Shown: positions 8,870 through 17,167 of the stretch, piece after piece
Layout of the letters: each line of letters begins with the position of its first letter
How positions within the stretch are numbered: the stretch's first letter is position 1
Assembly: GCA_046233135.1 (NCBI GenBank)
Contig: JBJXHN010000007.1
Coordinates: 259,426 to 323,425, forward strand
DNA length: 64,000 nucleotides
Origin: JBJXHN01 sp046233135
GTDB lineage: Bacteria; Pseudomonadota; Alphaproteobacteria; Rhodospirillales; Rhodospirillaceae
Direction: 5' to 3'
Notes under the pieces: generated by a model
Databases searched by the model: none
What the model was told of the DNA's origin: nothing
The model's input: the letters and a program-made list of their open reading frames with translations, nothing else
Program-made: the position numbers and the translations under genes

Positions 8870-9833
8870 GTTGCATACCTACAAAGGGCTCCATGGCCTC
8901 CCACGTGAAGGGGATGGTCAGGGAATCGCCGTCCGCTGTGCGGGTGGTCAGGGGCTTGGCCTTGGCCTCAGCGGAGCTGCCGCTGTGGACCAGATGCACC
9001 ACGGCGATCGGGTCGTGAGGTGGCTGCGGTTCCAGCAGGCGGCCAGTGTCCTTGTCGATCAGCGGTGGAGCCATGCCCACCAGCCAGTTGAAGCGGGCCG
9101 GGAGCAGCTGTACCTGTTCAGCAGGCAGTGTGTCCAAGGCTTCGTTGAGCGAGAGTTGCTCCAGCAGTGGAGCTATCGCCCGGTTCTCCTTGGTGGCCGC
9201 GTCGAAGAGTTCGGCCATCGCGGCGGCCCAGGCACTCCATATTGGTGATTTGGCAGGAGCGCAAAAGCAGCCGGAGGTGATCATCTGTCCTACCGCGTGA
9301 GCCAGCGCCCGGTCCGGATCGACAAAATTCATATAGGATGCCCGCAATGCCAGCATGCCGTTGATGGCGCTCGGTCCCACTTGATGCCGATAATTGCGGT
9401 CCGTCTGGGGCACGCCGACGAAGGCCACGTCCGGCTGGCGTGCAGCGCTTACGAACTGGGGCAGAGCGTCGGGAATGGCCAGCCAGGCGTCGGCGTCGAT
9501 CCAGAAAATCAGGTCGGCGTCCACATAGCGGGGCAGATATGCGCGCGCCGTCATGGCCCGCCACCAGGGCTCCAAAGACCAATGGGCGACGATAGCCGGA
9601 TCCAGATGCCACTCCGGCTCGACCACCCGCACGCCGAAGGTGGCGACCAGCTCTGCACGGGTCGCCGGCGCCAGCCCGACGTCCAGCAAGGTGATCGGGA
9701 CTTCGGGGTGCCAATGGCGCAACGAAGCCAGGGGGCTGCGCATCAGGGCGGCGAAGCCCTCGTCACAGGCAGTGGCAGCGGCGACCCCGGTCAAGGGGAC
9801 GCCACCGGCGGCGGCGGAATGTGGCGAGGACAT
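8859..9833 (-). CDS. glycosyltransferase-like protein (GT-A fold, DxD)
   Basis: 324 aa. It begins with a nucleotide-sugar-fold segment (SLRHWHPEVPITLLDVGL) and carries FWIDADAWL with a DxD at D113-D115, as in GT8-like enzymes that take UDP-sugars with Mn2+. Other readable pieces are MTARAYLPRY before the DxD and a conserved-looking AINGMLALRASY block. No signal peptide or TM segment. It starts 18 nt after the COG0523 GTPase gene and ends the metC-hisI-cobW operon, although nothing ties those genes to glycan synthesis. Possible contribution to surface polysaccharide with the glycosyltransferases elsewhere in the window. Donor and acceptor unknown. Confidence 0.6.
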   Translation of the reverse strand: MSSPHSAAAGGVPLTGVAAATACDEGFAALMRSPLASLRHWHPEVPITLLDVGLAPATRAELVATFGVRVVEPEWHLDPAIVAHWSLEPWWRAMTARAYLPRYVDADLIFWIDADAWLAIPDALPQFVSAARQPDVAFVGVPQTDRNYRHQVGPSAINGMLALRASYMNFVDPDRALAHAVGQMITSGCFCAPAKSPIWSAWAAAMAELFDAATKENRAIAPLLEQLSLNEALDTLPAEQVQLLPARFNWLVGMAPPLIDKDTGRLLEPQPPHDPIAVVHLVHSGSSAEAKAKPLTTRTADGDSLTIPFTWEAMEPFVGMQQKP

Positions 9834-9851
9834 GGGGTTTGCAGATCTCCG

Positions 9852-11093
9852 TCAGGTTACCGGGCCGGCGGCATGCTGGTCCAGCGTGGCGCGGAACAGA
9901 GTTTCCACCGTTTTCCGGTCGAGGTCACGGGCAATGAACACAAGACGGGAGCGGCGCGGTTCCCCTTCAGCCCAGCCCTGGGGCAGGGCGGCGGGCGGGT
10001 GGAACACGTGCTGAACCCCGTGCACGGCCACCGGCACGTCTTCGCCCCGGACGTCCAGGATCCCTTTGATGCGCAGCAGATCCTCGCCCTTGGAGGCGAT
10101 CAGCATTTCCACCGCATCGACAAAGGCATCCCAGGGAATCGGCGTGTCGAAGGTCAGGCAAAACGAGGTCACGTGATCATCATGGCGGTTCACGTCGTGA
10201 TGGTGATGGCCGTGTTCATGATCATGATGATGGTCATGCCCATGATCATGGTGATGCCCGTGATCATGATCGTGGTCCCTGGCGTTTTCCGAATAGGCTT
10301 CCTCGCGCAGCCAATGGGCCACATCGGCGGACTTGCCGTCGGCGGAGAACAGGCCGCAGTTCAGCAGGGCATCCGGATCGATGACGCCGTGGGCGGCTTC
10401 GGCCATCGGGGCGGCGGGATTGAGGGCGCGCAGGCGGCTCTTCAGGGCGTCCAGCGCGGCCGGTTCGGCCAGATCGGCCTTGGTCAGCACCAGGCGGTCG
10501 GCCACGGCGGCCTGTTTGACGGCTTCCCGGTGGCGGTCCAGGGTGCTGGTGCCGTTGACCCCGTCCACCACGGTGACCACGCCGTCCAGGCGGAAGCGGG
10601 CGCTGAGCATCGGGTCGGTCATCAGGGTATGGATGATCGGCGCGGGGTCGGCCAGGCCGGTGGTTTCGATGGCCACGCGGGTGAATTCGGGCACATCGCC
10701 GCGCACCCGCTTGATGAACAGGTCACGCAGGGTGGTAACCATATCGTCGCGCACGGTGCAGCATAGGCAGCCGGCGTTCAGCAGCACCACGTTCTCGTCG
10801 ACACGGCGGACCAGCAGGTGGTCCAGCCCCACGTCACCGAACTCGTTGACCACCACGGCGGTCTCGCCCATGGACGGATGGCGCAGCAGGGCATTCAGCA
10901 GGGTGGATTTGCCCGCCCCCAGGAAGCCGGTCAGCACCGTGACCGGGGTCACGGGGCCGGGACCGGCAGCGACCGCATGGACGGTCTGGCCGGCCTGCAC
11001 CGGGGCGCTGCCCGGGGCAGACCCGACACCGGTGGCGGACGAGGGGGCGGCGCCTGTGGACGGGGAGGAGGGGGCGGACTCGTTGGGGGACAT
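9852..11093 (-). CDS. COG0523/CobW-family metallochaperone GTPase
   Basis: 413 aa G3E GTPase. Walker A GFLGAGKST (57-65), the metal-binding CLCC motif (109-112), ETTGLADP (143-150) and NKxD-type TKAD (204-207). A histidine-rich loop at about 273-307 (17 His in roughly 27 residues) is typical of zinc-handling members such as ZigA and YeiR. The first ~48 residues are a Ser/Pro/Ala-rich tail lacking in most relatives, so the true start may be downstream. It lies 23 bp after hisI, a zinc-dependent enzyme, which hints that this protein delivers zinc. Cobalt or other metals are possible; zinc is inferred from the loop and context. Confidence 0.88.
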   Translation of the reverse strand: MSPNESAPSSPSTGAAPSSATGVGSAPGSAPVQAGQTVHAVAAGPGPVTPVTVLTGFLGAGKSTLLNALLRHPSMGETAVVVNEFGDVGLDHLLVRRVDENVVLLNAGCLCCTVRDDMVTTLRDLFIKRVRGDVPEFTRVAIETTGLADPAPIIHTLMTDPMLSARFRLDGVVTVVDGVNGTSTLDRHREAVKQAAVADRLVLTKADLAEPAALDALKSRLRALNPAAPMAEAAHGVIDPDALLNCGLFSADGKSADVAHWLREEAYSENARDHDHDHGHHHDHGHDHHHDHEHGHHHHDVNRHDDHVTSFCLTFDTPIPWDAFVDAVEMLIASKGEDLLRIKGILDVRGEDVPVAVHGVQHVFHPPAALPQGWAEGEPRRSRLVFIARDLDRKTVETLFRATLDQHAAGPVT

Positions 11094-11116
11094 GAACGAA
11101 AGCCTTTCGAGGGGGA

Positions 11117-11536
11117 TCAGGTGCTCTTCGGGCCGTACATTTCGGCGGGATCGCGCAAGGGCTTGGCGATTTCCTGCAAGGTGCCGTCAGCGGCGGCCTC
11201 CAGATAGAAGCAGTTGCGACGGCCGGTGTGGCAGGCCACGCCGGGTTGGTCGACCATCAACAGCAGGGTGTCGCCGTCACAGTCCAGGCGCACGGCCTTG
11301 ACGGTCTGCACCTCGCCGCTGCTTTCGCCCTTGCGCCACAGCTTGCCCCGGGAGCGCGACCAATAGACGGCCCGCCCGGTCTCCAGGGTTTCGGCCAGGG
11401 ATTCCGGGTTCATCCAGGCCATCATCAGGATCTCGCCGGTGTCGTGCTGCTGGGCGATGGCGGGGATCAGGCCGTCTTCGGTCAGGGTCAGCGCGTCCAT
11501 CAGCGCGGTGCCGGGGGCGATATCCTTGGCAGCCAT
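11117..11536 (-). CDS. hisI: phosphoribosyl-AMP cyclohydrolase
   Basis: 139 aa, the usual length of stand-alone HisI (without the HisE domain). It hydrolyses phosphoribosyl-AMP to ProFAR, step 3 of histidine biosynthesis, in the cytoplasm. Visible: the family block MMAWMNPESL, WSRSRGKLWRKGESSG, and the zinc and magnesium site DCDGDTLL...GVACHTGRRNCFY with its three cysteines. The start lies 4 nt after the metC stop, with AAGGAGG inside the metC end, so translation is probably coupled. No other his gene is nearby; the partner here is the COG0523 GTPase downstream. Confidence 0.95.
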   Translation of the reverse strand: MAAKDIAPGTALMDALTLTEDGLIPAIAQQHDTGEILMMAWMNPESLAETLETGRAVYWSRSRGKLWRKGESSGEVQTVKAVRLDCDGDTLLLMVDQPGVACHTGRRNCFYLEAAADGTLQEIAKPLRDPAEMYGPKST

Positions 11537-11540
11537 GGCC

Positions 11541-12713
11541 TCAGCCCTCCTTGTTGGACAGGCGGTCGAAACCGGCCCGCAGATCGGCGATCAGGTCATC
11601 GGGGTCTTCCAGGCCGATATGCAGGCGGATCGACGGCCCCTTGTGGCTCCAGGTGGTCGCGGTGCGCACGATGGACCCGTGGGTCAGGGTGATCAGGCTT
11701 TCATAGCCCCCCCAGGAAAAGCCCATGGCGAACAGCTTGTAGCCTTCGACCATCGCCGCCACCCGCTCTTCGGAAGCCGGGTTCAGCAGCACGCCGAACA
11801 GCCCCGAAGCGCCGGAGAAATCGCGCTTCCACAGGGCATGGCCGGGATCTTCGGGCAGGGCGGGATAAAGCACCCGCGCCACTTCCGGCTGGTCCTGCAG
11901 CCACCGGGCCACGGTCAGGGCAGACCGCTGGTGCCGCTCCAGCCGCGCGGGCAGGCTGCGGATCCCCCGGGTGCCGAGATAGGCTTCTTCTGATCCGGTG
12001 GCATAGCCATAGCTGCTGATGGTGTCCTTGACCGTTTCATAAAGGCCCCGGTCGGTCATGCTGATGGTGCCCAGCATGCCGTCGGAATGGCCGATCACAT
12101 ATTTGGTCGCGGCCTGGATGGAGATATCCACCCCCAGCGGAAACGGCTGAAGGAACAACGGTGAAGCCCAGGTGTTGTCCAGCAGGACCAGCGCCCCGCC
12201 GGCGTGGGCGGCCTTGGCGATGGCCGGCAGGTCCTGGACCTCGAACGTGCCCGATCCCGGGCTTTCGGTGAACACCACCTTGGTGTTGGGGCGCATCAGA
12301 TCGGCAATGCCGGCACCGATCAGCGGATCGTAATAGGTGGTTTCCACCCCGAAACGCTTCAGGAAGACATCGCAGAACTTGCGGGTGGGCCAGTAGACGG
12401 TGTCGACCATCAGCAGATGGTCGCCGGAGGACAGAACGGCCAGCAGCGCACCGGCCACCGCCCCCATGCCCGAACTGGTGGCGGTGCAGTACGCGGCGCC
12501 TTCCAGGGCGGCAACCGCCTCTTCCAGGGCCTGGGTGGTGGGGGTGCCATAGCGGCCGTAGAACACGGAATCAAACCGGTTGGCCTGCTTTTCCTTCAGG
12601 TCGGCCAGCGTCGGGAAGATCACCGTGGAGGCGCGGAAGGACGGGGTATTGACGACACCATCGAAGCGCGCGGGGTTACGGCCGGCGTGGGTGGCAAGGG
12701 TCTCTTTTTTCAT
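11541..12713 (-). CDS. metC: cystathionine beta-lyase
   Basis: 390 aa PLP enzyme of the Cys/Met metabolism family, from the ATG at 12713. It cleaves cystathionine to homocysteine, pyruvate and ammonia on the way to methionine. PLP lysine K204 sits in AATKYVIGHSD, preceded by the aspartate of VLLDNTWASPL; the N-terminus KKETLATHAGR and FYGRYGTPT match MetC proteins rather than MetB or MetZ. It heads the leftward operon metC-hisI-cobW-glycosyltransferase. The open frame extends upstream to 12989, but that extension has no family similarity I can see. Confidence 0.93.
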   Translation of the reverse strand: MKKETLATHAGRNPARFDGVVNTPSFRASTVIFPTLADLKEKQANRFDSVFYGRYGTPTTQALEEAVAALEGAAYCTATSSGMGAVAGALLAVLSSGDHLLMVDTVYWPTRKFCDVFLKRFGVETTYYDPLIGAGIADLMRPNTKVVFTESPGSGTFEVQDLPAIAKAAHAGGALVLLDNTWASPLFLQPFPLGVDISIQAATKYVIGHSDGMLGTISMTDRGLYETVKDTISSYGYATGSEEAYLGTRGIRSLPARLERHQRSALTVARWLQDQPEVARVLYPALPEDPGHALWKRDFSGASGLFGVLLNPASEERVAAMVEGYKLFAMGFSWGGYESLITLTHGSIVRTATTWSHKGPSIRLHIGLEDPDDLIADLRAGFDRLSNKEG

Positions 12714-13184
12714 CGGAAAACCGGATGTCCTGCACGAGCGGGGGGAACGGAAAATTTGAACCGCCACTCTACACCACTTGGCCCCACGGGAAACCCCGGG
12801 CAATTGGGCCGGTCCGTCCGGCAGAGGGCCGTCGCCATGTCGGAATTTGATGTGAAAAAGACCGGGATCGGGTTTTGTTTGATTGAAATCGGCGAATATA
12901 AGGAAAAGCACGAAATTTTGTGTCGTCTTATAGCTTTCATTCTGCACGGGATCCGTGTGGATTGATTTGTTTTTCATCGAACGAAACAAAAAATGGCAGC
13001 CCAGGCATGATTTTTTTGCATTGGATCGATGCGGGGGGTTTTATGCATGGTCTGCGGCCCCTAACTTTGCTATTGTGCACTGCAACAACGAAAGACGCCG
13101 AAGCGCGGCGCGTTCCGGGTCGTGGACCGGCTTGAGAGGAACGTCTGGCTTTTTTGGTGTTTCGATCCAAAGGAACCGGACGAG
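12714..13184. other. 471-bp divergent intergenic region with a TGCA-centred palindrome
   Basis: It lies between metC (leftward) and the small gene at 13185 (rightward) and must hold both promoters. AT-rich tracts occur around 12850-13030. The only sharp element I see is TTGTGCACTGCAACAA at 13073-13088, a near-palindrome built from two TGCA cores, about 97 bp before the rightward start. I found no riboswitch signature or RNA gene. Confidence 0.45.
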
Positions 13185-13508
13185 ATGACAACACTACCCA
13201 CATCCCACCATGCGGTGACGTTGTTCACCTTGACCATGGAAACCCGTTTCGGGCCGCATTGGGAACGCGATCTGGCTCCGGATGCCATCGCCGTGCAGGC
13301 GGACGAGGTGGCCCTGGGGTTCGGCGGCCGGGTGATCGGCCCGGAATCGACGCAGACGGGCGGACAGGTTCCCACCCTGTGGCGTTTTCCGGACGGATCG
13401 CTGATCCGCACCGGCTTCTTCGGTCTGCGGGAGGACGAGGCCCCTGCCCAGACCACCCATCGCCCTGCGGCATCCCGGGACGAAGGCTACCGGGTGGCCG
13501 CCCAATAG
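13185..13508 (+). CDS. uncharacterised 107-aa protein
   Basis: Start chosen at the ATG at 13185, with AAGGA 11 nt upstream; the longer frame from 13122 lacks a site. No signal peptide, TM segment or familiar motif. It looks like a compact mixed protein (VTLFTLTMETRFGPHWERDL, GFGGRVIGPES, LWRFPDGSLIRTGFFGLRED) followed by a polar tail. It has its own promoter region and a strong intrinsic terminator 33 bp after the stop, so it is a real single-gene unit. I cannot assign a function. Confidence 0.6.
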   Translation: MTTLPTSHHAVTLFTLTMETRFGPHWERDLAPDAIAVQADEVALGFGGRVIGPESTQTGGQVPTLWRFPDGSLIRTGFFGLREDEAPAQTTHRPAASRDEGYRVAAQ

Positions 13509-13541
13509 GGTATCGAACTGGACCTAACGAACGCTTGCCGG

Positions 13542-13578
13542 AAAAGGGGACGGGGCATCGCCGCCGCGTCCCCTTTTT
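13542..13578 (+). terminator. intrinsic terminator
   Basis: Perfect 11-bp stem AAAAGGGGACG (13542-13552) with CGTCCCCTTTT (13567-13577), continuing as a T run. It ends the 107-aa gene and insulates the sulfatase. The AT-rich 13580-13904 stretch beyond it shows no further gene and presumably carries the sulfatase promoter. Confidence 0.85.
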
Positions 13579-13904
13579 CGTGTCCCGGGTTCGGCGACTC
13601 GTGCGAGATATTCTGGTTGTTCGAATAATCTACCAATCGGACTATTTCTGTCGGAAATGAATAAGATGTCTAAAAGAAATAATAGCCGTGATTCTTGGGT
13701 TTTTTGAGGCAACCACTCGTGTTTTTCCTTCTGAGAAGACCATAAATAATTTTCTTTGCAAAAAATAACGATCTTCACGCGTGTTTTGACGGTATCAAGT
13801 GTTGTGAGGGGCGGATTTGTGCGCGCCGGAAGTGTTCGCGTATGTCCGCGTTTCCTTCTTGTGCCCCGTTTTGTCTTCAAAAAGTCACGCCAAAGGATCG
13901 TCCG

Positions 13905-15938
13905 ATGAGCACCGATGAGGCTTCCCCCTACCGCCCGAACATCCTTCTGATCACCTGCGACCAGTACCGCTTCCCGTGTTTCGGGTATGGCGACGACGCC
14001 GGGCTTGCGCAGCCGCTGAAGCAGATTCTGGGCTTCCAGGGCAGCAAGGCGGATGTGGACCCGGCGAACAACACCTACGCCGCTTTCTTCCCCGGCCTGC
14101 TGCGCCTGCGCGAGAATGCGATTGTCCTGCGCAACCACACCGTGGCGGCCACGGCCTGTATTCCCAGCCGGGCGGCCATCTACACCGGCCAGTACGGCAC
14201 CCGCACCGGGGTCACCCAGACCGACGGTCTGTTCAAGAGCGGGGACTCCCGGAACTTCCCCTGGCTGGCGCCCGACGGCATTCCCACCCTGGGCAGCTGG
14301 ATGCGGGAAGCCGGCTATACCACCCACTATTTCGGCAAGTGGCACGTCAGCAACCCGCCGGAACATTCCCTTCAGCGCTACGGGTTCGACAACTGGGAAA
14401 GCTCCTATCCCGAACCCCACGGTGCCCTGCCCAACAACCTTGGCACCTATCGCGATGCCGGCTTTGCCGATGCGGCGGCAACCTTTCTGAAACGGCAGGG
14501 GCTGGCTCTGAACTATGACCGGGCACAGGCGGTGGCGGCACAGCGCGATCCCGACGCCAGCGGTCCCGATCCGTCGGCCAAGAGACCCTGGTTCGCGGTG
14601 GCCTCGTTCACCAACCCCCACGACATCGCCGCCTTCCCCGGAGTGATCGCCCAGGCTCTGCCGGCCCCGGACGGGAATGGCACGCAGTCGGTTTTCGGTC
14701 CGCTGACCGTTCCGAAACAGGGGGACGTGACGCCGCCCCCCGTGGCCGGCACCACGCAGCTGCCGCTCAACCCCCTGAATTTTCCCCAGGACTGTGGTGA
14801 CAACCCGCCGACCGTGAACGAAGACCTGACGGCCGGTAAGCCCAGCTGCCAGTTCGACATGGCCTACAAGGTGGGCCTGGGTCTGGCGGCGAAAGGCGGA
14901 ATGGGTGCCGCCCAACGCCTGCCCGGGAATCCCGACCGCGAGACATTCGTCAAGGCGGCCGTCGTGGCTTCCTTGCAGAACTGCCTTCCGTTCCAGCTCA
15001 GCGACGATCCGGACACCAACAGCAGGCTCTTCGTGCAGCTTTACGGTTGGCTGCATTCGGTGGTCGACACCCACATCAACTCCGTCCTGCGGGCGCTGGA
15101 TGACAGCGGGCAGGCCGACGACACCATCGTCATCTTCCTGGCCGATCACGGCGAGTACGGTGCCGCCCACGGCATGATGGTCGAGAAATGGCATACGGCC
15201 TACAAGGAAGCCCTGCATGTGCCGGTGGTGCTGAGTTATGGCAAGAACGTGCTGCGAAACTGCACCGACGTGGTTGTCGGCGACGACGGGACCCCCCGCC
15301 AGGTGGATGCGGTGACCAGCCACATCGACATGCTGCCGACGATCCTGGGGCTTGCCGGCGTGGACGAAGAGCAGAGGCAGCAGATCGCCGCCGATCTGGC
15401 GCGGACGCGGCCGGTGCCCCCCCTGCCGGGCATCGATCTGACGCCGATCACCACCGCAACCTGGCCGGAGAACACCGTATTCTATCCTGATGGCAGCGTC
15501 CGACAGGGCGTTCTGTTCATCACCGATGACGAGATCACCGAGCCCCTGCCGCCGGCCAACGACCCCCACAACATCCAGTCCGACCGGCAGTACGCCGTCT
15601 TCCTGGCCACCGTCGAAGCCGTGGTCCAGGGGGCGGTGGACGGCAAGGGGCCGGTTCCGGGGCTGGCTTCGGGTCCCGTGCGCCAGCCCAATCATATCCG
15701 CTGCGTGCGGACCGCCGCGTACAAGCTGTCCCGCTATTTCGATCCCTCGGGCACGGAACCCCAGGAATGGGAACTCTACGACCTTCAGAACGACAGGATC
15801 GAGGCCCATAACCTCGTTCAGTTGACCGGAGATACGCCGGTGCTACTGTCGGATTCCGGTCAGTACAGTCCGGTCACCCAGGCAGAGGTCAACGATCTTG
15901 CCGCCCTGCTTGCCGATCTGGAGCAGCGGGAGCTGTAA
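13905..15938 (+). CDS. sulfatase (formylglycine-dependent, alkaline phosphatase superfamily)
   Basis: 677 aa from the ATG at 13905. The sulfatase signature CIPSR (C85-R89) fits CxPxR, so C85 should be converted to formylglycine, which requires a formylglycine-generating enzyme not seen in this window. Other marks: metal ligands in LLITCDQYRFP (D19, Q20), YTTHYFGKWHVSN with the catalytic Lys/His, and FLADHGEYGAAHG near residue 430. No obvious signal peptide at the N-terminus, unusual for secreted sulfatases and suggesting a cytoplasmic or non-Sec location. It would hydrolyse a sulfate ester; the substrate is unknown. It converges on the sugar epimerase operon, so glycan sulfate is a reasonable guess only. 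Confidence 0.88.
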   Translation: MSTDEASPYRPNILLITCDQYRFPCFGYGDDAGLAQPLKQILGFQGSKADVDPANNTYAAFFPGLLRLRENAIVLRNHTVAATACIPSRAAIYTGQYGTRTGVTQTDGLFKSGDSRNFPWLAPDGIPTLGSWMREAGYTTHYFGKWHVSNPPEHSLQRYGFDNWESSYPEPHGALPNNLGTYRDAGFADAAATFLKRQGLALNYDRAQAVAAQRDPDASGPDPSAKRPWFAVASFTNPHDIAAFPGVIAQALPAPDGNGTQSVFGPLTVPKQGDVTPPPVAGTTQLPLNPLNFPQDCGDNPPTVNEDLTAGKPSCQFDMAYKVGLGLAAKGGMGAAQRLPGNPDRETFVKAAVVASLQNCLPFQLSDDPDTNSRLFVQLYGWLHSVVDTHINSVLRALDDSGQADDTIVIFLADHGEYGAAHGMMVEKWHTAYKEALHVPVVLSYGKNVLRNCTDVVVGDDGTPRQVDAVTSHIDMLPTILGLAGVDEEQRQQIAADLARTRPVPPLPGIDLTPITTATWPENTVFYPDGSVRQGVLFITDDEITEPLPPANDPHNIQSDRQYAVFLATVEAVVQGAVDGKGPVPGLASGPVRQPNHIRCVRTAAYKLSRYFDPSGTEPQEWELYDLQNDRIEAHNLVQLTGDTPVLLSDSGQYSPVTQAEVNDLAALLADLEQREL

Positions 15939-15986
15939 GCCGCTTGCAAGGCTGCTTCGGGTGCCGATGGGGGCGGCGAGGGGCGG

Positions 15987-17042
15987 TTAGCCCTTCACCG
16001 CCTCGATCATTTCCGCAACGGTGCGGCGCAGGTCGAAGGCGCGCCGCCAGTCCGGATAGTGCTGTTCGAAGCGGCTGGTGTCGCTGATGTACCAGATATG
16101 GTCGCCGATCCGTGCCTCGTCGCTCAGGGTGACGGACATGGGCTCGCCGGTCAGTTCCTCGCACAGGCTGACGGCTTCCAGCACCGAGCAGTTGGCAAAC
16201 CGACCGCCGCCCATGTTGTAGACCTCGCCGGGGCGGGGTGCCTGGATGAAGTGCCAGAAGGCGTCCACCAGGTCCGCGGCATGGATGTTGTCGCGGACCT
16301 GCTTGCCCTTGTAGCCGAAGATCGTATACGGGCTGCCGGTCACCGCACAGCGCACCAGATAGGCCAGGAAGCCGTGCAGCTGCGCCCCCTGATGGCCCGG
16401 GCCGGTCAGGCAGCCGCCACGGAAGCAGACCGTCTTCAGGCCGAAATAGCGGCCATACTCCTGCACCATCACGTCGGCGGCCACCTTGGAGGCGCCGAAA
16501 ACGCTGTGCAGGCACTGGTCGATGGACATGGTCTCGTCGATGCCCCGTTCCGCCCAGGTGTGGGACGGATCCAGTTCCCAGCGCGTATCCTTTTCCACCA
16601 GGGGCAGGAAGTTCGGGCGGTCACCGTAGACCTTGTTGGTGCTGGTGAAGATGAAGGGCGCGTCCGGCGCGTGCAGTCGGGTGGCTTCCAGCAGGCCGGC
16701 GGTGGCGACGGCATTCACCGTCAGGTCGGTCAGCGGCTCCCGCGCCGCCCAGTCGTGGGACGGCTGGGCGGCGGTGTGCACGACGCAGGTTATGTCCTTG
16801 CCGTAGCGGGCGAACAGGGCCTGCATGCCGTCGGTATCACGGATGTCCATATCCACGTGGGTATAGCCGGGCAGCGAGCGCTCCAGGGTTTCGCGCACGG
16901 GGCGGGTGCTGGCGCTGTCGCCGAAGAAGTAGCGGCGCATGTCGTTGTCGATGCCGATGATCTCCAGTCCCTCGCGCTGAAGGCGACGGCAGGTCTCGGC
17001 GCCGATCAAGCCGGCCGATCCGGTGACGATGGCGATGCCCAT
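15987..17042 (-). CDS. NAD-dependent epimerase/dehydratase, CDP-tyvelose/paratose epimerase-like
   Basis: 351 aa extended SDR. Rossmann loop TGSAGLIGAE (7-16) and a substrate-side TSTNKVYGD (133-141). The catalytic Y-x3-K is F-x3-K here: VFGASKVAAD with F182 and K186, so the usual Tyr is missing. A distinctive RGGCLTGPGHQGAQLHGFL block follows. Similarity is to the CDP-paratose/tyvelose 2-epimerase group, which acts on nucleotide-activated 3,6-dideoxyhexoses for O-antigen. It is the last gene of the leftward cluster, 125 bp after a second epimerase. I recall relatives with the same Phe, so this may be a subfamily trait rather than decay. Confidence 0.78.
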   Translation of the reverse strand: MGIAIVTGSAGLIGAETCRRLQREGLEIIGIDNDMRRYFFGDSASTRPVRETLERSLPGYTHVDMDIRDTDGMQALFARYGKDITCVVHTAAQPSHDWAAREPLTDLTVNAVATAGLLEATRLHAPDAPFIFTSTNKVYGDRPNFLPLVEKDTRWELDPSHTWAERGIDETMSIDQCLHSVFGASKVAADVMVQEYGRYFGLKTVCFRGGCLTGPGHQGAQLHGFLAYLVRCAVTGSPYTIFGYKGKQVRDNIHAADLVDAFWHFIQAPRPGEVYNMGGGRFANCSVLEAVSLCEELTGEPMSVTLSDEARIGDHIWYISDTSRFEQHYPDWRRAFDLRRTVAEMIEAVKG

Positions 17043-17167
17043 GGTGATTTCCCCCCTCTCTTCCCCGTCTGTGGATGGACCCTCTGCCGCTTTTTTCGGC
17101 GTATATCCGTTGTCCGGTCAATTCCCACCGGTCGCAGAACTTTCGAAGCTGGGGCGGAGGATGATAC

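Noticed and set aside
10195..10280. Tandem short repeat (GATCATG-like units) as a possible CRISPR or microsatellite
   Set aside because: It is the coding sequence of the histidine-rich loop of the COG0523 GTPase.
13524..15809. 761-codon minus-strand frame opposite the sulfatase
   Set aside because: It crosses a clear intrinsic terminator and is antisense to conserved sulfatase motifs.
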